A DNA stretch of 64,000 nt from Eutreptiella sp. 'Long Island Sound 2002' (Eukaryota; Euglenozoa; Euglenophyceae; Eutreptiales; Eutreptiaceae). A model generated the notes under the pieces. It was given only the letters and a program-made list of their open reading frames with translations, did no database searches and was not told the origin of the DNA. The position numbers and the translations under genes are program-made. The stretch covers positions 20,165,348-20,229,347 of the forward strand of contig OZ038387.1 in NCBI GenBank assembly GCA_964036045.1, written 5' to 3'. Each line of letters starts with the position of its first letter. The first letter of the stretch is position 1. Of the stretch, positions 1 to 10,219 are shown piece after piece.

Positions 1-945
1 ACGGGGCTCTCTTAGGCCTCATGGAAGGGGGTTTTAAAAAAACAACGCAAGACACCCTACATGGAACAGTTTGTGGGGCGTATAGCGAGTTGAGGAACTC
101 CGTTGAGAGTTCATGGTTAGGACGGCCCAAGGTAACAAGCGTACCCCATCTTTAGCAATTTCTTGTTACATCAAGACTCTCAGGTTCTGCCCTACATCAC
201 GATTCCGTCTCTCTCACAGAGGGTTAGAAGTGTGAGTGTAGGGCACGCTTGTGGTTACCTCAACGTTCAGAGCGTCCAACACTCGCTTGTACCCCCCGGT
301 GTCACTCCGGATGCGTACATCTTCGTCACACTGCACCTCCTTCGGTGCTCCGTAGGTTTCGGACCATTGTTCAACCAAAAATTTTCACAGTGTGTTCCCC
401 TGTGATTTTTTTGCTGCAGGGGAACACACGAGTGAAACGACTCACACCACACGTGACGACAAGACAGCTGTCGTAACGACCAAACCTAGGCATGCCGTGG
501 ATGAAATCCACGTACAACAGAGCATTAGCACAATAGGGGATAGGCAGGCTAGAGATCAGTCCCCGGTCCCTAGATTCGCTCTGCTTGCTGGCGTGACAGC
601 CACAGGAGTCCACTATGGACTGCATTTGCAAGGGTAGTTCACACCAGTTTAGTCGGGGGTATAAACGCTCCCTAAAGAAATCAACAGAGCGGTTACGGCC
701 CGTACCCTAAACTGAGATGGGCCCACTGTAGGCAACCGTCCAGTCGTACCTCAAGCACGACTATGAGGTCCTCGTAGTAGAGGTACCAGTTATCTTTATA
801 CAAACGGTCGCCGTCTATTAGGCGTGCCTCTACACCATCACTGAGGGTTTGGAGTACACAATGGTACTCCTCTCGCTAGTCGCTCAGACTCAAACTCTCC
901 AAGACAAGTGCAGTACGCATGGACAGGTCCAGCTGCAAGCACTCA
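1..945 (-). pseudogene. Decayed integrase of a D-family Ty3/gypsy element
   Basis: Read on the minus strand, this stretch matches the integrase of element D (24300-24571 and 56653-57250). It covers the zinc-binding region (motif IVDSCGCHAS at about 580-610), the catalytic-core start VDFIHGMPRFGRYDSCLVV, and then, after a +1 shift near 375, DEDVRIRSDTG and LPWAVLTMNSQRSSST. Several stops and frameshifts interrupt it, for example after VKIFG near 371 and in the HLSLG region near 690. It is truncated by the window edge and similarity fades near 945. It is useful as an uninterrupted reference: here TGTGGCTGTCACGCC is continuous, showing the exact site at which element A broke the same gene in D. 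It is non-functional and its orientation is opposite to D. Confidence 0.8.
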
Positions 946-956
946 CAAATCTCATG

Positions 957-981
957 GTAAAGGCCCCTTTGGGGCCTTTAC
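957..981. repeat. Perfect 11-bp inverted repeat, 3-nt loop
   Basis: The arms GTAAAGGCCCC and GGGGCCTTTAC flank TTT, and T-rich sequence follows at 987-995. It lies just beyond the end of the integrase relic. It could be a hairpin terminator-like structure or the remnant of a palindromic element tip; no function can be assigned. Confidence 0.6.
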
Positions 982-2449
982 ATTAATTTTTTGCAAAGTG
1001 TTTGCAGCTTTTCTACATTGTTACAAGAGAGTATGTACATATGGACTAACTAAGGAGTTGCAAGCAGTTCTTTAAAGATTAATGTCGGATCCTACAGGAT
1101 TGGCCATCGTAAAGCCAACCTATGGCCTTGTGGATAGCTGGTTTCCAGTACCAGTTCCAAAACATTGCACATGATTCAGAGAAATTGAACTAATTTAAAT
1201 TCTTTGGCTACATCTAGGGTGCCACACACATTTTATGCAACCTATAAAAACCGCCAATGGTCACATGTGCATCTATGACAAGGCATGCAAAGTTAACAAG
1301 TCACAGGATTTCTCCAATGAATCATGTTTCCATTGCTCCACGGTATGTTTGATTGTTTCCAATCAAAAGTCTCATACATTTGTGTCTACCATTTTAGCCA
1401 CTTCATGCATTCCTGAAGAGTGCTGCCCATTTGTTGCTGAATTAATTTGATTCTTTGTAATTTAGATTGTTGTTTGAATGCAGACCTGATCAAACCAAAA
1501 TTCTTGGCTTGGGGGCTGTGGCCCGACCTTATTTCTATGAGAGAACGCCCGTTAAATTTGTTGGTTTCCGCTCATGTGCAATGGTTGAAAAAACTTTGTC
1601 TGAACCTAGGCTCGGATTTCAGACTCAACCACATGGCACTTTGCAAACTTCTTGGAAAAAAAAATGGTGGAATTAGGTTTTGTGGAAAGGTTAAGATTAC
1701 TTTTCACAGAGAAAAAATAGTGAACTTTTCAACGCAGTGTTGGATATTGGATTTATCAAATAATAGTGTAGATAAAACGAAAGATGTTAATACAGTTATA
1801 ATTCGTGTTTTTAGAAATCAAAATGCATACGTGCTAGAGAGAGCGAGCCGCTTTCGCCCTCTCTCCAGAAACATCGTGCGCCGAATTGTACCTATACGAC
1901 TCAATGTTTTCATATTTGGACACATCCATCAACATATTAATATGTGCCAAACGGACCCTAGATCCTTCACACGTGCATCTTCCCATTTGTCGAACCTCTG
2001 AAAAAATCGGACAAACACCAACTCAAAACTATCACATTCAATAACCTACCTACTCAACTTATGGCACCGTCTCACAAACTGAACACACACCATGCAATGT
2101 ATGTTTTGTGTGCCTGACTCGTTTAACTTCAAATGGGGCATAAATTCATGATGGGATGGATTTCTTTGATGGACCCTGTGCCACACGGGATGCATTGCCT
2201 GATTTGTAGTCAAAAAATGGAAAATAATAGCACAGAAATCGAAATCAGTTCCAACACCACTTCTTGCACTGAATGAACAGCGTCACAAAACATCACAAAA
2301 TTACAGCTGATCCGTGGCAGAAAATTGTTACTTTTTGCTTGAACACTTGAACAAACCTGAACATACCCGGAAACAAACATACCCGGAAACAAATCTTTTG
2401 ACCTCGCTGTGCTTCCCTGATTTCCTTTGCTACTTGTGGGGATGAATAT
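982..2449. other. AT-rich intergenic spacer, no recognisable gene
   Basis: There is no recognisable protein, RNA or mobile element. One 184-codon plus-strand frame (1447-2001) exists but begins with a non-ATG codon, looks AT-driven and matches no family I know. Confidence 0.5.
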
Positions 2450-2795
2450 CTCACTTGCAGCAACAAAGCAGAAAAAAGGGGTGGGGGTGCTAATCAATGA
2501 ACAGACAGGTGCAAAACCAGATGTCATGTACTCTATGTGCATCTTTTTTCTCTATGCCCGAAGACACACACTGTGTCTGAAACACAAAACAGAACATCAT
2601 GTCTGACAGCAAAAGGGGGGGGGGGTGGACCGAATTCAAAAAACAGACAAATGCCAACCAGAGGTAATGCACTGCACAGTCAGGCATAACTGCATCTTTA
2701 TTCTCTATGCCAAACCTGGTTAAACCTCAATACATACACTGTCTGAAACAGAAAACAGAACAGCAAAGGGGGGGGGGGCGGTTGTTAGGTGGTCT
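2450..2795. repeat. Degenerate tandem repeat with G-runs
   Basis: Three imperfect units (about 2450-2560, 2575-2715 and 2720-2795) share the order: AACAGAA-rich stretch, a G-run of up to 11 G, a CAGACA-rich stretch, then ATCTTT..TCTCTATGCC. The third unit is partial. No coding potential is evident. Confidence 0.5.
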
Positions 2796-3929
2796 TCTTC
2801 TGCTTACTCCCAAGGCTGGGCGACTAGACACCTTTATTTCACAGTCCCCAAAGAGGCACACCGTGCTCTGTTCTCCAGCGTTTGCTGATGGTGGCCCGTA
2901 GTTGCTGTCTCTTGTGGAGCATCAAAGAACATGGGCTTGGTGATTGATCGCCAATGCTGGGCGCGCGTCCTGTGCATTTCGTGCCGACATGGCGTAGATT
3001 GCTTGAAACAGCACCATCCCTTTTCGGTTGCCGTTTCGGTTTTCCCCCGTGCTGGTCGTGCTGCTTGGAACTCGGCCAGCCAGGGTAAGGGATACTACAA
3101 CCCGGAAGGGGTGCCCCTCAAGTCTTCCGCGGCCAGCCCCAGCTATGCACAGCTTGTTGATGCACAGCGCGTTCCAGTCTGGAGGGGTCAAGCGCTTTCC
3201 GACCCAGTGTTCACCCGTAAATTGACAAAAAAACCTGTTTGACGGGAGCCCGGGCTGTTGGTTGGAGTGTTGGGTGGAGGTTGGACAGGTCTTTGGTGTG
3301 TTGGCGAACCTAACCTGAAGATTCGCAGCTCCTTTGCCTGGCTGTGCCTCCCTGTTCTGAGGTTGGCACCTGCGACTTACGTGTATCGATCGCCCGGCTG
3401 TCCACCAGGTTTTCCCCCACATGTCCAGCGTCCACTCCTCTGTTTTGCCGGAAGGATGGAAAGGCTTGCCAAGCGACGGCTTGGTTGCACCAAGCCGACA
3501 CTGAAAGGTTCATCCCCTGTTGTCAGCTCTGTTGCCACTACGCGTTAAGCCCTGCTACAGCATGCATCGTTCAAACACAACAGACTGTATGTACTGCGCA
3601 AAGGTCTCAGGGTGTCCGCTGCGAAGGTTCCACGCAGTTTTCAGTTAGTTGTTATTTCTTAGAATGCACAGGGTCCGACTCGGCATCGTTCTCCTAAGAA
3701 GGAGATTCCCCCGCTTCACAGGTTGTTGGCGAATGGTTGAGGACGTCACAGAAGCATCCGAAAGGATGCTTGACGTCGTGCCAAAGGTGGACTATCTTAT
3801 GGAAATTTGGGAGTCAGTCAGCGCGCGCTGGAGGGTTACCCTGGTTGGTTAGATGGCGGAGGTAGTGCCACGCCTAAATTCACTCTGTTAAACCTTGAAA
3901 CTTCAAACCACCTGACTGGTCCAGCTGCC
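2796..3929. other. Spacer downstream of ARL3, no assignable gene
   Basis: Richer in GC than the preceding spacer, with overlapping frames on both strands (longest 166 codons, 2922-3422 minus). None shows a recognisable domain. The last few hundred bases would hold the 3' untranslated region of the minus-strand ARL3 gene; I see no certain polyadenylation signal. Confidence 0.4.
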
Positions 3930-4466
3930 TTAGCTGTTAAGCGCCTTGACAGCCCACTCCATGCCCTCGTGCAACCCCTCACCGTTCTTGGCTGAGCAGC
4001 CTTGAATCTGCCACTTGCGATCGCGAATGCCAGTCAAGCCGAGCTTTTCGGAAACGTCAGCTGCTGACAGAGCATTCGACAGATCCTGCTTATTTGCCAA
4101 AACAAGTACAGGGCATCCCTTCAGGCTGTCGTTGTCCAACAGCTGGTTCAGTTCAACGCCAGTTTCCGCCAAACGCTTTTCGTCGGCTGCGTCCACAACA
4201 TAGACCAAAACATCAGTGTTTTCGAAGTAGTTTGGCCAGTAAGTACGGATTGCCTTCTGACCGCCAATGTCCCAAGCATTGAGTTTGAAACCCTCTTGGC
4301 TCAGAGACTTGATGTTGAAGCCCTGCGTTGGGCTAATGTGGGAGATATCCTCGTCTGACAACTTCTTCAAGCAAGTCGTCTTGCCGGCATTGTCAAGACC
4401 CAGAAACAGAAGACGAGCCTCCTTGTCGTTCTTTTTCAGGCCACGAAGCAGCGTAAGCAGTCCCAT
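3930..4466 (-). CDS. ARL3: ADP-ribosylation-factor-like GTPase, ARL3 type
   Basis: A complete 178-residue small GTPase encoded in one exon. It opens with [12 protein letters not shown], the amphipathic N-terminal helix of ARL3. The P-loop GLDNAGKT is at residues 23-30, the switch I threonine is in SPTQGF (46-50), WDIGGQ is at 65-70, the guanine-specificity motif NKQD at 125-128, and CSA at 157-159. ARL3 family proteins are about 180 residues and in other eukaryotes control delivery of lipidated cargo to cilia or flagella through UNC119/PDE6D-type carriers. The frame extends upstream to an ATG at 4541, but the family start is the ATG at 4466. A CCAG that could be a cis- or trans-splice acceptor lies 12 nt upstream (AG at 4479-4480). 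All GTPase motifs are intact and the stop is TAA. It is the only clear host gene in the window. Confidence 0.95.
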   Translation of the reverse strand: MGLLTLLRGLKKNDKEARLLFLGLDNAGKTTCLKKLSDEDISHISPTQGFNIKSLSQEGFKLNAWDIGGQKAIRTYWPNYFENTDVLVYVVDAADEKRLAETGVELNQLLDNDSLKGCPVLVLANKQDLSNALSAADVSEKLGLTGIRDRKWQIQGCSAKNGEGLHEGMEWAVKALNS

Positions 4467-5572
4467 TGGCACAAATAACTGGCAAGACACAAAGCGGGCT
4501 TGCATGTACTCCATTCCCTGACCACAACTACAACTGACCATGATGTGAAACCTCTCTCAGCATAAGTTCACATGGTTATGACACTTGGCAGTTCTTTGGC
4601 TTTAATTGTCACTGCAGCGACCCCCTCTCTTGTCACGACAAACCGAACGCAGTTGGTTTTTTCCCTGTGCAATGCCCTGCCGGGCAGGCATCATAGGAAT
4701 CGTCGCATACCAAGTCCCTGATTTTATTTCAGGAAATTTTCTGAATCAGGCCCACCGCTTTTACGGCGTCTGCGGTGCCCAGATGTGGATCGCATGTTCT
4801 GTACACTGCCAACATTTGTGGAGGGGGGGGGGCACATTTGGGCGAGTTGATGATTTCGACTTGGTTTTAGGTCCGAATCCTGCCCTCCGTGGGAGCTACC
4901 TCCATCCATCCATCCATCCATCCCTCCCTCCCTCCCTCCCTCCCTCCGTCGCCCCCCTCCCTAACCTGGAGCAACAACCACCCAAAAGTGGACGAAGCCC
5001 GACAGTAAATGGTATCTCTCTGAGAAGGGTACTACCGTTTCCAAAATGCACGGGACAAAGGAAGCATAGAGTTTGAGTCTCGAACTACTTTAGGGCACTT
5101 GTCCCGTGCATTAGCGTACCGATATGTTGGAGACCCGACGGCCAACTTTTGGGCTCTCGGGGACCAGTTCTGGGGTGAAAAAATGAGTGGGTGGCTGCAT
5201 AGGTGCAGCTATAAACCGGATCCTCACACCCCCCTCCTATGGCTGAAACCCTTGCAATTGGGCACAAAAGCCCAAAGAACCAAGCCCGCACATACATTTC
5301 ACTCCAACCATTGCTCTAGCTAGGTGACAAGTTGCTCCTTGTCATCTAGAGCATGGGACTTGTGCTGCAAATCAATGTAATACCTCGCGGTTGTGGTGTT
5401 CGGGTGATTGAGTCCCTTGCAAGCTTGTGGCGACTAAATCGTAGTGGTCGACCGGTGCGGGCTGCCCCACTTGGGGTGGCTCAATACTTGGTGGCAGCCA
5501 GGGAGTTGTGTTGAGGCCGGATCAAGGGGTTTGCGGACCAAGAGTCAAAAGAGGACGGTGCCCGAGCGCGAC
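4467..5572. other. Spacer between ARL3 and the PHD-finger ORF
   Basis: It should contain the ARL3 promoter, since ARL3 is transcribed leftward from here, and the 5' side of the PHD ORF. It includes a G9 run near 4824 and a CCAT/CCCT microsatellite. No other gene is recognisable. Confidence 0.4.
4900..4949 (+). repeat. Compound microsatellite (CCAT)n(CCCT)n
   Basis: About five CCAT units are followed by about six CCCT units, a simple tetranucleotide tract ending in CCGTCGCCCCCC. Confidence 0.95.
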
Positions 5573-5821
5573 ATGTGCGATGACGGCACCACGTGCCCCT
5601 GCGGCCAGGATGTGGGCACCGGCAAGACTGAGAATTGGGCCCAGTGTGATGCATGTGACTGTTGGATCCATGATGGTTGCTTTGGGCTCGATTGGGGGCA
5701 TGATGGCCCTTACATGGAGCACAACGACAGCCGCTGGCAATGCTCTTTGTGTGCGCCCAGGTCCAATGACGACTCGGATGGTCACTTCGAGCCCGATATG
5801 GCTGGGAGTGACAGCGAGTAG
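5573..5821 (+). CDS. Small PHD zinc-finger protein
   Basis: An 82-residue ORF from the ATG at 5573 to TAG. It is essentially one PHD finger with a full C4-H-C3 ligand set: C8, C10, C25, C28, H33, C36, C57 and C60, including the characteristic QCDACDCWIHDGC block and the WQCSLC ending. PHD fingers usually bind histone H3 tails and occur in chromatin regulators, but they also occur in retroelement ORF1 proteins. The finger is followed by a short acidic tail. The frame is open upstream to about 5444, so it may be the last exon of a longer gene or a fragment of a transposon. Neighbouring sequence does not decide between these, and no promoter or splice sites were identified with confidence. Confidence 0.6.
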   Translation: MCDDGTTCPCGQDVGTGKTENWAQCDACDCWIHDGCFGLDWGHDGPYMEHNDSRWQCSLCAPRSNDDSDGHFEPDMAGSDSE

Positions 5822-7506
5822 CGAGTTGTAGATTGGGGAGGGGGGTGGGGGTCACAAAGGGATTGGTAGGGCGGAGGACCAAAAAAAGGAGGGTTGGGGG
5901 CACTATGGACACCGTTAGGGTGACAAAAAGGCCTAGTGAGAGCACGAGCAATGCCCCCATATGCCGAAAGTATACCCCCCCTCCGTAAGTGTAGCAGACC
6001 CCATTTGTGGCAGCATGCAGATTTCAGCTATATCTACATGCGCGCCTCATAGTTTGGGGTAGATGTGTCCATTTCATGAAAAATTGGTGTAGATGAGTAG
6101 GGTGGATCGTCCTCTACAAGATGGCCAACTTGGTCTTAGCGTGGTGAGCCAATGAACCCTCTCCCGAAGAGCGAGTGTGACCGGTAGTCAGCAAAAATCA
6201 GCAAAAAACTGCAGCTCGGCAGTGAACTCTTTAGCAAAACCCCCTCCCTCCATGGGGTAAATCGTGTCAAAACAAACCAACCAAGGCATTTCTGAGTAGC
6301 TTGGGTCAAGCCCTATGCTTACATATGTTTAGAATTTGCCAGCTCATCGGTGACATCACTCACTAAGCTTGACTGTGACCCGCGCAGGTCTGGACACGTC
6401 ATTTAAGCTGGCTTACTTATCGGCAAATCACCCTACCGCGGCAGTTGGCTCCAACTGAGACGGCAGCAATCGCTGCCATCCTTCGCTGCCATCCCCGGAG
6501 CGATCTCACAATCCTTCGTTTTGTTACCACAGGGATTCGAACCTTCAGTTGTAAAATCGCAGAGCATGAGGCATGAGGCCCTGCAGTGCCGGTGCCTCAT
6601 GCCGCAACTGAGCCGACTGTCGAGTCATCCCAAAAATTTCCCCACCCAGCTGTTCAGCCGAGAACCCCACGCAGCGCTTCATCATCGTTCACCCCCTCCA
6701 GGTCGAGGCCTTGCCAACTCGCCCAATTGTGCCCCCCCTGTCCCTCTGTGGTTCCGAATACAAGTCAAGTGCCTAACTTCACGGGGGGGGGGTCTAATCA
6801 TGCATAGGCCTATCTACCTTTATGGCGCACTAATCAGCCTTTGCTGCCTTTTTGCCCAAATTTTTGGCTACTGTAGAAATAAAGTTAATTCAGTACTAGC
6901 ATTCCGGAACCCCGACGGAATCATTGAAATTCGGTAAAATGAACTAGGTAATGGGTGTTTGTGGCCATTAAAGGTTCAGTAATCGTAATTCGGTACCAAC
7001 GGTAGAACAACGACATTTGGCGCATCGGCACGGAACGGAACGCAAGTTATGTGTTTGCGTAGCAAGAGAACTTTTTTTTTTGACGAGACATTACGATACT
7101 AGGTGCATTGTGACGAGCAGAAAACGGCGGTGAGGAGGGTGAGGATGACACTCATCTCCCGGATCAGATGGCTGAATGCTTCCATATCAACATGTGCACC
7201 ACTCGGGGGGGGCTGTAGACAAAGGTCCCAGTTAAGTGCACTTAGCGTGCTTTGGCACCTCGTTTCGGCAATCAAATGGGACCATGTTTTGTTGTGCTGG
7301 TGTCTGTGTGCTTGTACATTGTAGGTGTCACATTTAGTAAGGGACAAACGGGACCATTGAAAATTAAGTAATAAGTAAGGACGCCTTTCGATGAATGAAA
7401 GAAAAAAAGTAGTAATTGTTTCCAGACCATTTCGATACTATGTTAACTTTATTTCTACAATAATTTGAAGCAAGACATGCTAGAATAAGCGGAATGTTTC
7501 ATCAAT
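5822..7506. other. Intergenic spacer, no recognisable gene
   Basis: Mixed-composition spacer with short C- and G-runs (for example near 6782 and 7205) and a T10 run near 7072. A tRNA-like B-box is present on the minus strand near 6537-6547, but no tRNA folds there. Confidence 0.4.
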
Positions 7507-7943
7507 GTGCTAAGGGTTTTTTCCAAATGTGCAGCTAGATCCCAGGATTCCTCCGCTAAAACAAACTTCCGGGGGGGCTTGTATTTCATGATTTTTTTTC
7601 ATAATACCTTTCATGGATCCCGAGATTTCTTTTACAAGTTCACGTTTCAAGACATTGTACATTACATGTCATTCGAACTGAATATTAATGATGTCTTCGT
7701 CTCCCTGTCTTCAGTTATGTCACAAAATACGGGGATCTCCATAGGTGGATCCACCTCCGCACAGGCAGCATCTCTGGTGTTGATCTACCGGGAACTCAGG
7801 GGGGATCTGCCCGAGATGTTAAAGGATCTCCTTTGGTTGCGCTACAGAGACAATTTTTTAATTTTGCACAGGCCAGACAGTGCAGGTTTTTCTGTGGACA
7901 AGTGGACGGCACAGGTGCAGGAAAGTTTTGCGAAAATGACTGA
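7507..7943 (+). pseudogene. Reverse-transcriptase ORF of host element G, 5' piece
   Basis: This open frame carries reverse-transcriptase-like motifs: GISIGGSTSAQAAS, resembling the template-binding motif, and RYRDNFLIL at the position of the catalytic YxDD, here with Asn in place of the second Asp. The 5' limit is uncertain because the first methionine is unclear. At 7939-7943 it is broken by insertion of element D. Deleting D and one TSD copy restores an uninterrupted frame into 61544-61931. Which RT clade it belongs to cannot be settled from these fragments; it is not the same as the Ty3/gypsy RTs in the window. The YRDN motif may mean the enzyme was already inactive before the insertion, or may be lineage-specific. 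Confidence 0.6.
7939..7943. repeat. Target-site duplication of D, left copy (ACTGA)
   Basis: ACTGA immediately precedes the left LTR of D and is repeated at 61539-61543 after its right LTR. Confidence 0.85.
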
Positions 7944-8653
7944 AGTAAGAAAAAGTCACTGCCATGTCTTTCTTGGAGGGCTTGATCCAGGCCAAGCCCC
8001 CTTAAAACCCTTTTGTTGATGCTAAGACTAACTCAAGTATTTTTATCTCTCTTTTGAAGCCTAAAGTACACTTTCTCAAAGTTACTAGGGTTGTAACCCT
8101 AGCCCCCCCATGAAGTTCACCCCTACCACTCAACTGAGCGGAGGTACCTTCCTTCATGGAGGATATACCGAAATAGAATAGGCATTTCATGCTTTAGGCC
8201 TTGGAGGTTAAGCCTAGTGGTCTCCCCCCCCAAAGCCCCTATACTCAATTGTTTCTACCACTTATTGTGGTTCTACTTTCTAACTGTTTCTGAATTCAGT
8301 TGCTTGGCCAAGTCATATTCTGTGTCTGGGCTGACACCTATGCCCTACATTCCTAACCAGCACCATTTCACCCAAAAGAGTGCACATGAAGTGCTTGATG
8401 CTATCTTGTAGGCTAGAGTCAGTCCAGTTTTCATACAAAATCTTTTGTATTATCCATTTGTGATTGAATCTTTGTGTTTATACCCGCTTTGTCTATCTGC
8501 AGCCCTTCCGTGTTACACTGGATTCCAAAACCAATCATTGATTCGATCCACATCCTGTTCTTGCTCTACTTGCTGCTTTGGTTTGGGTTTTCAACATCAA
8601 AACCTGCAAGATTTCATCAAAATCATTAGGGCACTAATCAAGGACATCTTTCC
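7944..8653 (+). repeat. Element D 5' LTR
   Basis: It matches 60836-61538 along its length, with small differences such as a 6-bp length change near 7985. It begins AGTAAG and ends CTTTCC, so it lacks the usual TG..CA termini; the boundary is set by the ACTGA TSD and by the adjacent primer site. Confidence 0.85.
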
Positions 8654-8664
8654 GGTAGCAGAGG
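8653..8664 (+). promoter_or_regulatory. Element D primer-binding site (initiator tRNA-Met)
   Basis: CGGTAGCAGAGG matches TGGTAGCAGAGG, the complement of the 3' end of eukaryotic initiator tRNA-Met (..CCUCUGCUACCA), except at the first base. It immediately follows the LTR. The gag frame runs through it as Gly-Ser-Arg-Gly. Confidence 0.75.
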
Positions 8665-8725
8665 CAACCCTTGGGAACCTTTCGAACCAACTCTGAGAAG
8701 TACACAAGCCAAAACCAGAAACAAA

Positions 8726-9727
8726 ATGTCCACACCATCAATACAGATGTCTGCCAGGACCTAGCCCATTCGGAGTGTACAAGTTCAACTTGGCAACAGT
8801 GGGCCCACCTCAATGAGTGAGCCCAGGCTCAGAGCCGCATCTGGTTTTCAAGAAGATCCAGTACACAGAAGGGCGGAACAAGAAGCGCCCAGGTTAACCA
8901 AAGAGGCCTTAGCGGCCCGTGGTGACAGCCTTCAGCATCTCCGCAGAAGAGTTGCTGCGTCAATCTCCAGATCTGTATGCCCTGCTTCTTCTTCAACGGC
9001 TACCCCAGCTGGAGGACCTGAGGAAGAAGGCGAATTCAGAAGGAGAATCAACGAATATATTCTCCACGACGAGTACTACAAGTCCGTCACAGGCGAAGAT
9101 GGAGAGGAACCACTAGACGCCTTGGGATCCCCACCGTACACGGACATGGGTTCCTACCCTTACTCCGGCCCACCTACGGACCTGGCCGACACAGTGTCTC
9201 TACCCAGGCGACCTGGAGGGCCAGTATGGCGACCGGAACTGCTAATCACTAGCAGGAGCCCTGAAGTGTGCCCCGCATATGTGAAAGCTCCCCATCTACC
9301 ACAGCCAACTCATGGGGCCCTGGACCGTACGGCCGAATTAGTGGCCAAATTACTGTCTGGGTCCGAAGACCCTGATGTGACAGCCCTTTCTGAGGCTGTC
9401 AAAGCTAAATTGGGTATCACTTAACCCTTACCCGAGCCAGCGCTACTCTCACCTTCACCAGGCCTAACTCCGGGTGGTGGGAAGACGGGCAGACCTATTG
9501 CCCAGGCGAACATCCAGCTGGAACTGCCGGAGTTCGACCCCAAAAATCTGCCCCAATGGGCAGAAGAATTTGCTGAGTTTCTTTTGCTGACTGGCCAATC
9601 CGATGTGGATGTGGCCACCAAATGCTCACTGCTGAAACGCTCATGCAAAAAGAAATTTTTGCAAAAACAGGTGAAACAGATTGTGAAAACCTGTTCCACC
9701 TGGGCAGGGGTACTCCAGAGGTTGGAG
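8726..9727 (+). pseudogene. Element D gag, 5' part
   Basis: The N-terminal part of the D capsid precursor. The first in-frame ATG after the primer site is 8726; the frame is then cut by TAG at 8762, restarts at ATG 8813, and is cut again by TAA at 9422, after which the same frame continues without stops to 9727. Visible segments are a charged N-terminus, an acidic EEEGEFRRRINEYILHDEYY stretch, a Pro-rich middle, and after the second stop a helix-rich capsid-like segment (LPEFDPKNLPQWAEEF). The coding sequence is interrupted at 9727 by element E and resumes in frame at 20010. Both stops are single-base differences from glutamine codons, so recent decay is the simplest reading. Confidence 0.8.
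9723..9727. repeat. Target-site duplication of E, left copy (TGGAG)
   Basis: TGGAG precedes the TGTAAC start of E and recurs at 20005-20009 after its GTTACA end; the D gag frame reads through when one copy is kept. Confidence 0.95.
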
Positions 9728-10208
9728 TGTAACCGCTGCATACTGGTTGATCTTTCTTGTAACTGCGAAGCCTGTAGCCTTGATGCCCCAGGGGTCGTAA
9801 CGCCCGACACTGCCGCTGATATCTCCGAACCCAACTGACCCTCTTCAGACCCATATCCAGCCTCTGGGAGCGACATATGCGAAGCACTTGTAAGTCCTTT
9901 GAACTCCATGGTGGAATATGAAGAGTACGAAAACCCGGTCTACAAAAATGGAGCAGACATAGAATCTCAATGCGCATTCATCGCACATAATGACACAACG
10001 TGAAATCATTCGAAATAATTTAAATAAATCCGATTGGGAAATCACGAAAGACAAATGCGACCCGACGCGCGCTCACAGGCGACATCTGGCGGCGAACGGA
10101 AAACATGAAATGAAGCGGAAAATTTACTGCACTAATGTACATCTGAGAATCATTGAAATTCTGATCACATTGATGTATAATCTGAGTGCTGTCACTGCTG
10201 CCGTTACA
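9728..10208 (-). repeat. Element E 3' LTR
   Basis: 481 bp, TGTAAC..GTTACA on the plus strand, paired with 19524-20004. It also contains the first codons of gag (ATG complement at 9907-9909), which here run on into D sequence. Confidence 0.95.
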
Positions 10209-10219
10209 CCCCCCCTCTG
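10209..10219 (-). promoter_or_regulatory. Element E polypurine tract
   Basis: On the minus strand AGAGGGGGGG directly abuts the 3' LTR, the position of the plus-strand DNA primer. Confidence 0.85.

Noticed and set aside
1447-2001. 184-codon plus-strand ORF
   Set aside because: No ATG start, AT-biased, and no recognisable domain.
2922-3422. 166-codon minus-strand ORF downstream of ARL3
   Set aside because: No recognisable motif, overlapped by equally long frames on the other strand.
6521-6612. Possible tRNA on the minus strand (GGTTCGAATCC B-box, A-box-like GGCTCAGTTGCGG)
   Set aside because: The acceptor and T stems do not pair and the box spacing is long; at best a SINE fragment.
9421-9909. 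Minus-strand ORF starting with the gag N-terminus of E
   Set aside because: It is the LTR copy of the gag start reading out into D sequence, not a gene.
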